From positions 12,080 to 76,079 of the forward strand of contig JANOQJ010000061.1 of NCBI GenBank assembly GCA_031414805.1: a stretch of DNA of 64,000 nt. The letters run 5' to 3'. Below are positions 41,934-50,574 of the stretch, piece by piece. The position numbers and the translations under genes are program-made. The DNA comes from JAAFIW01 sp031414805 (lineage in GTDB: Bacteria; Pseudomonadota; Gammaproteobacteria; Burkholderiales; Burkholderiaceae_C). Position 1 is the first letter of the stretch. Each line of letters opens with the position of its first letter. The notes beneath the pieces are model-generated. The model did no database searches. It saw nothing but the letters and a program-made list of their open reading frames with translations, and was not told the DNA's origin.

Positions 41934-43208
41934 ATGTTGGTTGAGCTTCGGGTCAAGAACTTTCGCTCGCTGCGCGATGAGCAAGTGCTCAGCTTGGTGG
42001 CGTCACCTGACAAGACATTGCGTGACACCAACACACGGGAGACACACATCAAGGCTGCGCCTGCACTGCTGCGCGGCGCAGCAATTTATGGCGCAAACGC
42101 CAGTGGCAAGTCCAACCTCATCAAAGCCCTGCAATACATGCGCGACGTGGTGGTGCAGTCTGCAGGCCTGCCGCCAGGACAAACTTTCGGCGTGAAGCCG
42201 TTTCTTCTGGATGGCGAGTCACCCAGCAGCCCGACGGAATTTGAAGTCACTTTTTTGCTGGCGGGCGTGCGTTACCAATATGGCTTTGCCTTGACTGCAC
42301 AGCGAATCGTCCACGAGCACTTACTGGTTTACAGAACGTTCAAGCCACAGCGCTGGTTTGAGCGCCACTTTGACGTCGCCAGCCAAAAAGATGTGTACGA
42401 ATTCGGTCCCGCGCTGAAGGGCCAACGAAGCGTATGGGAAGGAGCGACTCGGCCCAATGCTCTGTTTTTGTCTATGGCAATTCAACTCAATGGTGAGCAG
42501 TTGCAGCCGGTTTTCAATTGGTTTGCCAATCAGCTGGTGATTTTCAATGAGCTGTCGCTGTTGACCCAGCAGTTCACGCAGTCCACGGAACAGTTGCTTG
42601 CGCAACCAGAAGATCGCCGCGCGATATGCGATTTTTTGGAGGTTGCTGACATCAGCATTGCAGATATCGAAGTGGTGACCACGAAGATACCTGGCCGGGC
42701 AATGCGCTTCGATATTCCGACCGGAAAAAGGGATTTTCGTGATCACGTATTCGAGCAAACCGAATTACGGTTTCACCACATCACGCCGCACGGCCAAGCG
42801 ATATTCACCCTGGCCGATGAATCCAGCGGCACGCGCAACCTGTTGGCACTGGCCGGGCCGGTGCTTGACATCTTGCGCAAAGGGCAGATCTTGGTGATTG
42901 ATGAGCTGGACACCAGCTTGCATCCCCTGCTGGTACGCCGCTTGGTTCGGCTTTTTCACGAGCCATCGATCAACACAGGCAATGCCCAACTGATTTTCAC
43001 CACCCACGACGCCTCGCTTCTGGACGCCCCTGACTTGCTGCGCCGCGATCAAATATGGCTGGTTGAAAAGGATGCCGATCAAGCCTCCCGGCTTGTGGGC
43101 TTGTCTGAGTTCAGCCCACGCAAAAACGAAGCGCTGGAACGCGGCTACCTGATGGGTCGGTACGGCGGGATTCCTTTTCTCAATGACTTGACGCCAGTGG
43201 CCCGCTGA
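41934..43208 (+). CDS. AAA15/RloA-like ATPase, candidate defence component
   Basis: 424 residues. Walker A GANASGKS at 53-60, the ABC-like signature ESSGTRNLLALAGP, Walker B ILVIDELDTSLHP at about 318-330, and the H-loop FTTHDASLLD. This is an SMC-like ATPase head with a short insertion, the type found in RloA, AbiLi and many phage-defence ATPases. The stop overlaps the start of the RloB-like gene (TGATG), so the two are coupled. The gene is preceded by an unusually AT-rich 93-base gap. Phage defence is an inference from this pairing. Confidence 0.85.
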   Translation: MLVELRVKNFRSLRDEQVLSLVASPDKTLRDTNTRETHIKAAPALLRGAAIYGANASGKSNLIKALQYMRDVVVQSAGLPPGQTFGVKPFLLDGESPSSPTEFEVTFLLAGVRYQYGFALTAQRIVHEHLLVYRTFKPQRWFERHFDVASQKDVYEFGPALKGQRSVWEGATRPNALFLSMAIQLNGEQLQPVFNWFANQLVIFNELSLLTQQFTQSTEQLLAQPEDRRAICDFLEVADISIADIEVVTTKIPGRAMRFDIPTGKRDFRDHVFEQTELRFHHITPHGQAIFTLADESSGTRNLLALAGPVLDILRKGQILVIDELDTSLHPLLVRRLVRLFHEPSINTGNAQLIFTTHDASLLDAPDLLRRDQIWLVEKDADQASRLVGLSEFSPRKNEALERGYLMGRYGGIPFLNDLTPVAR

Positions 43209-43882
43209 TGGGCCGCGACAACGCCCCACAAGAGCGGCAGCGTGCGCAGCTGGCCCGCAAAATCGGTCGCCGAGCCAGCCATGACCGCATCCTGATCGTC
43301 TCGGAGGGCAGCAAAACCGAGCCTGCCTACTTTGGCGAAATTCGCGCAGCGTATCGCTTGCACACCGCCAACGTTCAGGTTCGTGCCAGCGAATACGGAA
43401 CTGCACCTGTGCAAGTGGTGCAGTACGCACATGACCTCTTTGTTCATGGCGACATGCGCAAAGGCGTCCTGCCCCGCGCATTTGAGCAAATCTTCGCAGT
43501 GTTTGACCGAGACGAACACCCAAGCTACGCCCAGGCTTTGAGTCAAGCACACGCGCTTGACGGCAAGCTGCGCACCGACGCCAAGCAGCCGGTTCGCTTC
43601 TTCGCCATTGCTTCCATACCGTGCTTCGAGTTGTGGTTGCTACTGCACTTTGAAGACGTGCACGCCCCGCTACACAGAGACGAAGCCTTGAGGCGGCTGA
43701 AACTGCACATGCCCCAGTACGAAAAGGGCGCTGATGACACCTTTTCGCTCACCCGGGAGCGTGCATCAGTGGCCCTGCAACGTGCGGCTAATCTGGCGGC
43801 ACGGTTCAACGCCCGGTCTGATCCAGAGCCATTCACGGCAATTGCCGATCTGGTGAGCCTGCTGACTACCATGCGCACTTAA
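43208..43882 (+). CDS. RloB family protein, TOPRIM-like
   Basis: 224 residues. RILIVSEGSKTEPAYFGEI supplies the conserved Glu, and FAVFDRDEHPSY the DxD of a TOPRIM-like nuclease fold. IPCFELWLLLHFED is typical of RloB/AbiLii proteins. The ATPase upstream overlaps by one base. In related pairs the ATPase restrains or activates the nuclease-like partner. Which nucleic acid it acts on cannot be told. Confidence 0.85.
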   Translation: MGRDNAPQERQRAQLARKIGRRASHDRILIVSEGSKTEPAYFGEIRAAYRLHTANVQVRASEYGTAPVQVVQYAHDLFVHGDMRKGVLPRAFEQIFAVFDRDEHPSYAQALSQAHALDGKLRTDAKQPVRFFAIASIPCFELWLLLHFEDVHAPLHRDEALRRLKLHMPQYEKGADDTFSLTRERASVALQRAANLAARFNARSDPEPFTAIADLVSLLTTMRT

Positions 43883-43888
43883 CCATCC

Positions 43889-45085
43889 ATGCAGTTCTTC
43901 AAAGACTTAAGCCTCTCCGCCTTCACCGCCGGTTTCGTGGCCGTGCTGGTGGGCTTCACCAGTTCGGTGGCCATCGTGTTTCAGGCGGCGCTGGCCTTTG
44001 GCGCGACTCCGGCGCAGATCAGTTCGTGGATGTGGGCTTTGGGGCTGGGCATGGGTTTTTGCACGGTGGTGCCTGCGCTTTTGCTACGCCAGCCAGTGAT
44101 GGTGGCCTGGTCGACGCCGGGGGCGGCTGTGTTGGCCACAGCCGGAATGGCCAGTGCGGGCGGGCCAGAGGCTTTCACCATGGCGCATGCGGTGGGGGCG
44201 TTCATGGTGTCAGCGGCGCTCACGGTGCTGGTAGGGGCTACAGGCTGGTTTGAAAAAATCATGAACCGCATTCCGCCGGCGCTGGCCGCGGCTTTGCTGG
44301 CGGGGGTGCTGGGGCGCTTTGGCTTGCAGGCGTTTACTGCGGCGCAAACCGCGCTGCCGCTGGTGCTGTTGATGCTGGGTAGCTACCTGGTGGCGCGGCG
44401 GTTTGCGCCGCGCTATGCAGTGGTCATCACACTGGTATTTGCTATCGTATTCGTAGCTGCTCGAGCAGAATTCACATGGGCTGCAGCCACATTTGGCCTT
44501 GCAACGCCGGTGTTCACCGCGCCCAGCTTCAGCATTGCCTCCATCACCAGCCTGGCCATTCCGCTGTTTGTGGTCACCATGGCCTCGCAAAACCTGCCGG
44601 GTGTAGCGGCCATTCGGGCGGCGGGCTATGACATGCCGCTATCCAAAATCATCACGCTCACCGGCGTGGCCACGTTGGTGCTGGCACCGTTCGGTGCGTT
44701 TGCCCTGAACCTGTCGGCCATTACCGCCGCCATCTGCATGGGCCGAGAAGCCCATCCCGACCCGGCGCGCCGCTACACGGCGGCTGTCTCGTGCGGCTTG
44801 ATTTACCTCGTGATTGGCATTTTTGGCAGCGCGGTCACCGGCGTGCTCACAGCCTTCCCCAAAGAGCTGATCACTGCCATCGCCGGGCTGGCGCTGCTGG
44901 GCACCATTGGCAACGGGCTGGCGATGGCCATGAAAGACGAAAGCCACCGCGAGGCGGCGTTGATCACCTTCCTGGTCACCCTGAGCGGCGTGGTGATTGC
45001 GGGGATTGGCTCGGCCTTCTGGGGCGTGGTGGCGGGCGCGGTGGCGCTGTTTGTGCAGAACTACCGGTGGGCACCGACGCGCTGA
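43889..45085 (+). CDS. BenE family transporter (benzoate/proton symporter-like)
   Basis: 398 residues, about 12 transmembrane helices, with the conserved AFTAGFVAVLVGFTSSVAIV, VMVAWSTPGAAVLATAGMA and FGAFALNLSAITAAICMGRE (in parts). BenE proteins import benzoate or related aromatic acids with protons, but no benzoate catabolic genes are seen here, so the substrate is unknown. Residues about 183-202 are encoded by repeat A10, where AIVFVAARAEF continues a membrane helix; the core TGA is CGA here. It begins 6 bases after rloB. Confidence 0.9.
   Translation: MQFFKDLSLSAFTAGFVAVLVGFTSSVAIVFQAALAFGATPAQISSWMWALGLGMGFCTVVPALLLRQPVMVAWSTPGAAVLATAGMASAGGPEAFTMAHAVGAFMVSAALTVLVGATGWFEKIMNRIPPALAAALLAGVLGRFGLQAFTAAQTALPLVLLMLGSYLVARRFAPRYAVVITLVFAIVFVAARAEFTWAAATFGLATPVFTAPSFSIASITSLAIPLFVVTMASQNLPGVAAIRAAGYDMPLSKIITLTGVATLVLAPFGAFALNLSAITAAICMGREAHPDPARRYTAAVSCGLIYLVIGIFGSAVTGVLTAFPKELITAIAGLALLGTIGNGLAMAMKDESHREAALITFLVTLSGVVIAGIGSAFWGVVAGAVALFVQNYRWAPTR
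44438..44497 (+). repeat. dispersed repeat family A, copy A10 (inside the BenE gene, sense)
   Basis: TTTGCTATCGTATTC, GTAGCTGCTCGAGCAGAATTC, GGGCTGCAGCCACATTTGGC. Sense orientation with CTCGAG in the core instead of CTTGAG, which avoids a TGA in frame. Confidence 0.85.
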
Positions 45086-45088
45086 ACG

Positions 45089-45592
45089 TCACAGCGACAC
45101 CCCTGCCAGGCATAGATTGAACCAGGCATGCAAGCCGACACACAGCCACAGCCTGCGGTGCAATCGCCACACCTGACCTACAGCCAGCGCGGGCACCAGC
45201 CACCAGGCAGCGGCCCAACCCTGCGCGGGTGCGTGCAGGGCGGCAAAAACCAACGCGGTCAAGCCGTTGGCCAGGTGGGCGGCGACTGGGTCAATTCGCC
45301 ACCCAGGGGCGGCTACCCCCGTTACTGCTGAATTTATTGTCAATCGCTCATGCACGCCACGCTGCAGCAGCGGCCGCATGGCGGTCTCTTCAATCAGCGG
45401 TGCCAGGGCCAGGGCCCACAACCACCCCCGCAGCCCCTCGTGATGGAGGCCAAAACCAAGCCCTGCGTGCGCGGCCCAGGCCACTGCGGGTGCCACCAAG
45501 GCAATGCCCCACAGCCATGCGCTCTGGCGGACAGACTGCAGGGGCTCCACCACGGGTTTCAGGCGCGCTTGCGCGGGCGCCGCAACGCCCAA
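45089..45592 (-). CDS. JDVT-CTERM-type glutamic intramembrane protease (CPBP/CAAX-like)
   Basis: 167 residues, several hydrophobic helices. The CPBP protease signature is seen: Glu68-Glu69-x3-Arg73 in IEETAMRPLLQ, F117-x2-His120 in FAALHAP, and HAWFNL at 155-160. It overlaps the end of the upstream gene by 34 bases, or starts just after its stop if an in-frame GTG is used. That gene ends in a JDVT-CTERM-like tail, so this is most likely its dedicated sorting protease (family name MrtJ from memory). Predicted to cleave the C-terminal tail in the inner membrane. Confidence 0.8.
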   Translation of the reverse strand: MGVAAPAQARLKPVVEPLQSVRQSAWLWGIALVAPAVAWAAHAGLGFGLHHEGLRGWLWALALAPLIEETAMRPLLQRGVHERLTINSAVTGVAAPGWRIDPVAAHLANGLTALVFAALHAPAQGWAAAWWLVPALAVGQVWRLHRRLWLCVGLHAWFNLCLAGVSL

Positions 45593-48108
45593 CCGGCGAT
45601 TGCGGCCAGCAGCAGCAACGCCAGGCTGCCATCACGCCCGTTGGCGTTGACCGTGCAACCACCGCCTTCATCGGTGGTGCCGGGTGCGCCTGGCGCGACA
45701 GGCGTCACGCTGGCAGACGGGGTGGTGCCTGGTTGGGGGACGGCGGGTGCAGGCGTTGTGCTTGTCGAGGGTACCGTTGTCGTGACCATGCCCGGTGTGG
45801 TCGGTGCGGGCAGCGTGGTGGTGGTGACTGTCACAGGCGGCACCGATGGCGCAGGCGTGACCGCAGCCAGCACGCCGGACGCGCCCTGCTCCAGGGTAAA
45901 GCTCACCTCGCTGAAACGGGTGAGCAACTCCACCGGCAGCTCTTCGTTGCGGGCCCCCTTGATCAGCGCACCCAGGCTGGCAATGCGCGAATTCGCATTG
46001 GTTTGAGCCTTGACCAGCACGGCGTATTCGCCAGGGGGCAAACGGCCTGCCAGGCTGGCGGTGTACTCGCCGTCGTCCGCGCGCTTGTCCGGGCTCACGC
46101 CATCGTCGCGCAGCGCCACGTTGCCCAGCACCAGGCTACCCGCCTCGTCATAGACGTCGCCCGTCACCACAGCCGTGCGGATGCTCTTTTCTCCGCCCAA
46201 TATCGCGCGCAACACCAGGCCGCTGGTTGCACCGACGCTGCCCCCATCGACCGTGCTGGACAGCGCAATGCTCGCGTCTGACGAGGCTTCCAGGCCAATG
46301 CCGTCGACCATGGCTGCGCTGGCGCGCACCCGTGCAGTCCAGGTGCCCACGCGGTTGGCGACATCTGCGCCAATGGAAAACGACACCACGCCTTCCTGCG
46401 CGTCGTTGTCAAAGCCGATGCCGTTAGGCACGGTGGTGGGGGTGAACACACTGCCGTTGGGCGCGACCAGGCTGAACTGCAGTTTGGCGGCGTCTGCCGG
46501 GTCAAAGTACAGCTCAACGGCCACCTCGCCGTCAGTGGCCGCACTGGCCACGCGAAATGTTGAATTGAACTGCCCGTTGGCCGCCAGGGGCAGCGATTGA
46601 TCCAACGCCAGCGACGCGTAGCTTTCTGCGTGGGTTTCCTTGGCGCTGCGTACCAGGTCTTTGGCCGCCTCGGCACCGTTTTTGGCGCTGTTGTAGCTGC
46701 CACCGGTTTGCTTGGCCAGCTGGGTCAGATTGACCACATTGCCCGCGGCTGACTGGTTGCGGGCCTGCTCGCGCCGCTGCACGCTTTGCGCAGGGGTGCC
46801 GCCGCCGATTCCCAGCGGATTGACCGATACCCGCGCCGTGCGTGCGCTGGTGGCCGCCTCCACCGGCAAGGTCGCCTCGGTGCCTGTCAAAACATGCAGT
46901 GTGGACATGTCGCCGCGCTGGCGCACCGCCGCCAATAAATTCAAAGACTGTGTGAACGCCGCCAGCCCGTCAAACGCACTGGCGGTGTCGGGTGTGAGCG
47001 CGTCCAGCGCCGCGACGACTGCTGCCTTACCCTCAATCGTGCTGGCGGTGTAGCCCAGCACGGGTGTGGCGTTACCGGGCGAGGCGACGATGGCAAATTG
47101 CGTGTTCGCCCCCGCCTGCGACACGAGCGCTTTGGCCGCTTGAATCAGGGAAGAAAACCGGTCGGCGGGCAGGGTGCGGTCGACCACCAGCACATCGCGA
47201 AACACCGGGTTGGGCGCAAAAATGATGTTCAGCTTGGCATCAAACCCCTCCACGGGCCGCGTCAGCTGCAAGGTGGCCGGGTTGATGCCGCGAAATGCTT
47301 CAAAAAATGTGCGTCCATTGCCGCGGGCCCCCGCCGGATCCTGGTCGACCGGGCGCGTCAGGGTTTCCCAGGCGCTGCCGCCCACCAGGTCGGCGCCCGT
47401 CGCATAGACCCGTGCCTGGGCCGTCTGGCGCAGGGCAGCGTCCACATAGTCGGCCGGGGTGCTCAACGAGACAAACCCCAGGTGGTCATTCATGATGGTG
47501 TTCTTCGGGTTGTCCACACCCGACGGCGCGCCGGGGTCCTTCGGGTTCAGGGGTGTGTCCTTTTCGACATATTCATCCAGCAGGCCATAGGTGTAGTGGC
47601 CCAACTCGTGCGCAATCACTTTGCCCAGCGCGTTAATGGATTCCGGGCTTTTTTGAAAACTCAAATGGTTAAAGCTCGACGCGTTGCGGTTGCCAAACCC
47701 GGCAATATTGGCCGACGAACGGTCATCGGTGTTGATCATCTGGATATTGACGTTTTTGCCAAACTGCTTGTTGCGGTACACGAAAACGTTGCCGACGCGG
47801 TGGCGGCCCTCGGTCATCGTGAAAATGCTTTGCGCAGTAACCCGCAGCACGGCGGTGATGTAGTCACGATCCAGCGTCTGGCTGGGGTTGTTGGCTTGCA
47901 GGGGCGGGCTGTCGTAGTCCCAGTCCACGTTCACCACGTAGTCAATCGTGTTGACATCAGCCACCGCCGTCAGCGCGTGTGAGGCCGCTAGAGCATTGAA
48001 ATTCACGGGCAGCGTCAATGCGCCCATCAGCGCACAGATGACCGCTTTTTGTACCGCGTTGCGGTGCCAGGACTTGGGGGACTTGGGGGACTTGGGGGAC
48101 TTTGACAT
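45559..48108 (-). CDS. CLCA-like metalloprotease/VWA protein with JDVT-CTERM sorting tail
   Basis: 849 residues. Signal peptide at about 20-42 after a SPKSPKSPKS tail. Metalloprotease motif H167-E-L-G-H171-x3-G175-x2-D178-E179, the HExxHxxxGxxDE pattern of calcium-activated chloride channel (CLCA) N-terminal domains. A VWA-like region follows (about 300-440, metal site DRTLP instead of DxSxS), then beta-rich domains up to about 770. A Pro/Thr linker leads to CTVNANGRDGSLALLLL, a hydrophobic helix and RRPRKR, matching the JDVT-CTERM layout. Probably exported, tail-processed by the overlapping CPBP protease and placed at the surface. The target of the protease domain is unknown. Confidence 0.85.
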   Translation of the reverse strand: MSKSPKSPKSPKSWHRNAVQKAVICALMGALTLPVNFNALAASHALTAVADVNTIDYVVNVDWDYDSPPLQANNPSQTLDRDYITAVLRVTAQSIFTMTEGRHRVGNVFVYRNKQFGKNVNIQMINTDDRSSANIAGFGNRNASSFNHLSFQKSPESINALGKVIAHELGHYTYGLLDEYVEKDTPLNPKDPGAPSGVDNPKNTIMNDHLGFVSLSTPADYVDAALRQTAQARVYATGADLVGGSAWETLTRPVDQDPAGARGNGRTFFEAFRGINPATLQLTRPVEGFDAKLNIIFAPNPVFRDVLVVDRTLPADRFSSLIQAAKALVSQAGANTQFAIVASPGNATPVLGYTASTIEGKAAVVAALDALTPDTASAFDGLAAFTQSLNLLAAVRQRGDMSTLHVLTGTEATLPVEAATSARTARVSVNPLGIGGGTPAQSVQRREQARNQSAAGNVVNLTQLAKQTGGSYNSAKNGAEAAKDLVRSAKETHAESYASLALDQSLPLAANGQFNSTFRVASAATDGEVAVELYFDPADAAKLQFSLVAPNGSVFTPTTVPNGIGFDNDAQEGVVSFSIGADVANRVGTWTARVRASAAMVDGIGLEASSDASIALSSTVDGGSVGATSGLVLRAILGGEKSIRTAVVTGDVYDEAGSLVLGNVALRDDGVSPDKRADDGEYTASLAGRLPPGEYAVLVKAQTNANSRIASLGALIKGARNEELPVELLTRFSEVSFTLEQGASGVLAAVTPAPSVPPVTVTTTTLPAPTTPGMVTTTVPSTSTTPAPAVPQPGTTPSASVTPVAPGAPGTTDEGGGCTVNANGRDGSLALLLLAAIAGWALRRPRKRA
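48071..48106 (-). repeat. 9-bp tandem repeat in the N-terminus of the CLCA-like gene
   Basis: GACTTGGGG is repeated three times, followed by a fourth diverged copy (GACTTTGAC). It encodes the SPK repeats before the signal peptide. Confidence 0.85.
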
Positions 48109-48412
48109 AGGACTCGGCCTTTACAGCTGCAGGGGTTGAAAGCTGTAATTTAATGTTTCTTTGCCCATTTGCCTATGGTCTGGTTAGACGCGTTCCGCGG
48201 GCTTGATGCCGGAAATGACCAACAGCCCGTATAAATACTGCGCAATAAGCTACTAATGGAATAGCAAAAACAGGCCGAAATTCGGCCTGCGAAACTCGCC
48301 GTCTGACTGATCACCACGGCCGCAGCCCTTGCAGCGGGCGGCGCGTCTTCAGGAGTTGTGGAGCGGGCACGCTGTTTGTGCAACAGTACGGGCGCAAAAA
48401 CCAAAGCACACC
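48109..48412. other. intergenic region between the CLCA-like gene and gshB
   Basis: 304 bases. It contains a degenerate family A copy (48221-48268) and the palindrome CAGGCCGAAATTCGGCCTG (48271-48289), which on the minus strand is followed by TTTTT. Promoters for the two divergent genes must be here but none is clear. Confidence 0.5.
48221..48268 (-). repeat. dispersed repeat family A, copy A11 (degenerate)
   Basis: AACAGCCCGTATAAATACTGCG, AATAAGCTACTAATGGAATAGC. The core has decayed (TGCGCAATAAGCTAC). Confidence 0.65.
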
Positions 48413-49366
48413 ATGAACATCCTCTTCGTTGCCGACCCGCTTGAGTCTTTCAAAACCTACAAAGACACCACTTTTTCCATGATGCGTGAGCTGGCCCGGC
48501 GCGGCCACTCGCTTTCGGCTTGCGAGGCGGGGCATTTGAGCTGGCGCTCTGGCGGCCTGGTGCAGGCCCCGGTGCGACAGATCACGCTCACCGGCGAGCT
48601 GGACAACTGGTTCACCGAAGTGGCCCGGCCGATCCAGGCCCTGAAAGACTTCGACGCGGTGGTGATGCGAACGGACCCGCCGTTTGACAGCGAATACTTT
48701 TACGCCACACACCTGCTGGAGCAGGCCCAGCGCGAGGGCGCGCGGGTGTTTAACGACCCACGGGCGCTGCGCGACCACCCGGAGAAACTAGCCATCATGG
48801 AGTTTGCGCAATACACCAGCCCCACCCTGGTCACCCGCAGCGCCCAAGCCGTGCGCGACTTTCACGACCAGCACCAAGACATCATCCTGAAGCCGCTGGA
48901 CGGCATGGGCGGCATGGGCATCTTCCGCGTGAAGGCCGACGGGCTGAACCTGGGCAGCATCATTGAAACGCTGAATCTGGACGGCGCGCAGACCCTCATG
49001 GTGCAGCGCTTTGTGCCCGAAATCACCCAGGGCGACAAGCGCATTCTGGTCATCGCGGGCCAGCCCGTGCCCTTCAGCCTGGCGCGCATTCCGCAAGGCA
49101 GTGAGGTGCGCGGCAACCTGGCAGCGGGCGGCAAAGGCGTGGCCCAGCCGCTGTCGGCGCGCGATGTGGAAATTGCGCAGGCTGTGGGCAGCAAACTCGC
49201 CGCGCGCGGGCTGCTGCTCATCGGGGTGGACGTGATTGGCGATGCCTTGACCGAAATCAACGTCACCAGCCCCACCTGTTTTCAGGAGATCACGCAGCAG
49301 ACCGGTTGTGATGTGCCGGCCCTGTTTGTCAATGCGCTGGAGGCCGCTGTGGCGGCACCCGCTTGA
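48413..49366 (+). CDS. gshB: glutathione synthetase
   Basis: 317 residues from the ATG at 48413 (MNILFVADPLESFKTYKDTT). It ligates glycine to gamma-glutamylcysteine using ATP. ATP-grasp features include ILKPLDGMGGMGIFRV, VMRTDPPFDSEYFYATHLLE, and the C-terminal GVDVIGDALTEINVTSP with the metal-binding Glu-Asn. It starts after a 304-base gap. The next gene starts at or just after its stop codon. gshA is not in the window. Confidence 0.96.
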   Translation: MNILFVADPLESFKTYKDTTFSMMRELARRGHSLSACEAGHLSWRSGGLVQAPVRQITLTGELDNWFTEVARPIQALKDFDAVVMRTDPPFDSEYFYATHLLEQAQREGARVFNDPRALRDHPEKLAIMEFAQYTSPTLVTRSAQAVRDFHDQHQDIILKPLDGMGGMGIFRVKADGLNLGSIIETLNLDGAQTLMVQRFVPEITQGDKRILVIAGQPVPFSLARIPQGSEVRGNLAAGGKGVAQPLSARDVEIAQAVGSKLAARGLLLIGVDVIGDALTEINVTSPTCFQEITQQTGCDVPALFVNALEAAVAAPA

Positions 49367-49374
49367 TCGCCCGC

Positions 49375-50034
49375 ATGCCCGCCGAGCCGCCCAAGACTGC
49401 CCGCACACGTAACCGCTACATCTGGCTGGCCACCTGCCTGGGCGTTGGGGTGGGTGCGCTCACTCTGGCCCTGCTCTTGCCCGCGTCGCGCGAAACCGGT
49501 GCCCTGCACCCCCTGGCCTGGCAGCCGCACCACGCCCTGGCCAGACCCTGGACCTTGTGGACCGCCGCGTGGATTCACCTGTCGTGGGCGCATCTGGTGG
49601 GCAACTTGCTGGCCCTGGGCGCGCTGGCTGTGCTGGGTCATTCCATAAGGGCGGGCACAGCCGCAGCGGTGGCCCTGCTGGTGGCCTGGCCGCTGGCCAC
49701 CGCCAGTTTGTGGCTCTGGCCGCAGGTTTCAGGCTACGCTGGACTTTCAGCATTGATTCATGCTGCAGCCCTTGTGTTAATTGCTCAAGCAGCTATTTAT
49801 TCAATAGCAAAACCACTGTCTTTTGTGCTGCTGGCCGGCATGGGCCTGAAGCTGCTGACCGAGCGCGCTTGGCAGCACCCGGTGGTGTTTGACCCATCGT
49901 GGGGGTTTAACGTGGTCCTGGCCTCCCACCTGGGCGGTGCGTTGGCTGGAGCGGTCAGCGGGTGGGTGGTGGTGGGGCTTGCGCGTTTAATCAAGCGGTC
50001 AGGCGTAGGCGGCGCTGCAAGCAAAGTTGTATGA
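49375..50034 (+). CDS. rrtA: rhombosortase (rhomboid-like intramembrane serine protease)
   Basis: 219 residues from the ATG at 49375; a TTG at 49363, overlapping the gshB stop, is an alternative. Numbered from the TTG: catalytic Ser129 in GYAGLSALIH, His189 in SHLGGALAG, and H72/H77/N81 in WIHLSWAHLVGN. Six membrane helices. Rhombosortases cleave GlyGly-CTERM proteins, but I see no such tail in the window. Residues about 134-149 (ALVLIAQAAIYSIA) are encoded by repeat A12 and lie in a membrane helix directly after the catalytic region. Confidence 0.85.
   Translation: MPAEPPKTARTRNRYIWLATCLGVGVGALTLALLLPASRETGALHPLAWQPHHALARPWTLWTAAWIHLSWAHLVGNLLALGALAVLGHSIRAGTAAAVALLVAWPLATASLWLWPQVSGYAGLSALIHAAALVLIAQAAIYSIAKPLSFVLLAGMGLKLLTERAWQHPVVFDPSWGFNVVLASHLGGALAGAVSGWVVVGLARLIKRSGVGGAASKVV
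49760..49810 (-). repeat. dispersed repeat family A, copy A12 (inside the rhombosortase gene)
   Basis: TGCTGCAGCCCTTGTGTTAATTGCTCAAGCAGCTATT, TATTCAATAGC. Read as IAQAAIYSIA in the protease. Confidence 0.87.
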
Positions 50035-50166
50035 ATGTGACCGACTGCGGTCAAAGTCCACACATTCCTCACCATTCGCAGTGAGCCATCGATACATTCC
50101 GCAAACAGTGTGCCCAGGCATTCCCCGTAACAGGCTCTCCACTGGGTTGCATGGCTGAACTTTGAT

Positions 50167-50222
50167 GAAAACAGCTGCTAGCCCTTATAAATAATGCTCA
50201 AGCAGCTATTCATTCAATAGCA
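50167..50222 (-). repeat. dispersed repeat family A, copy A13
   Basis: AAAACAGCTGCTAGCCCTTATAAATAATGCTCAAGCAGCTATTCATTCAATAGCA, here given in parts. Intergenic. Confidence 0.85.
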
Positions 50223-50242
50223 ATTCAACGATTCAGCTATCT

Positions 50243-50278
50243 CATCCAACGTAGCATCCAACGTAGCATCCAACGTAG
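50243..50278 (+). repeat. 12-bp tandem repeat, three copies
   Basis: CATCCAACGTAG repeated three times without a mismatch. It begins about 20 bases after copy A13. Confidence 0.9.
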
Positions 50279-50319
50279 AAAGTAAACCGCCATGGCCGAT
50301 ACCAGCCCCCCCACGCGGC

Positions 50320-50507
50320 ACGCTGCTGCCCAGCCTGCTCTGCGCCCACCACCAACCCCTACGGTCTGGCGAATGTCGGCAGCTTCGCCAGCCCGTTAGA
50401 TGCCGATGGTTTGGCCAACGGCAGCATTGCGCTGACGGGGCACGCAACCTGCCGCTAACCATCTTCGGGCAGCCGCCGGATCTGCTACCGGGTGGCTTCT
50501 GGTTCTG
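50320..50507 (+). pseudogene. possible gene remnant, not identified
   Basis: One frame reads TNPYGLANVGSFASPLDADG and continues LANGSIAL. After a one-base shift near 50440 a second frame continues DGARNLPLTIFGQ and PPDLLPGGFWF before a stop. Both parts have protein-like composition, which suggests a degraded 3' end of a gene. The family is not recognised. Confidence 0.3.
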
Positions 50508-50513
50508 AGTCTA

Positions 50514-50574
50514 TTTGCTATGTTTAGGATAGCTGCTTGAGCAGTATCTACAAGGGCTGGTGGCTGTTTTCGCT
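50514..50574 (+). repeat. dispersed repeat family A, copy A14
   Basis: TTTGCTATGTTTAGG, ATAGCTGCTTGAGCAG, CAAGGGCTGGTGGCTGTTTTCGC. Intergenic. Confidence 0.87.

Noticed and set aside
45318..45365. Possible very degenerate family A copy inside the CPBP protease gene (TACTGCTGAATTTATTG)
   Set aside because: Too few matching positions outside TACTGCT; chance match likely.
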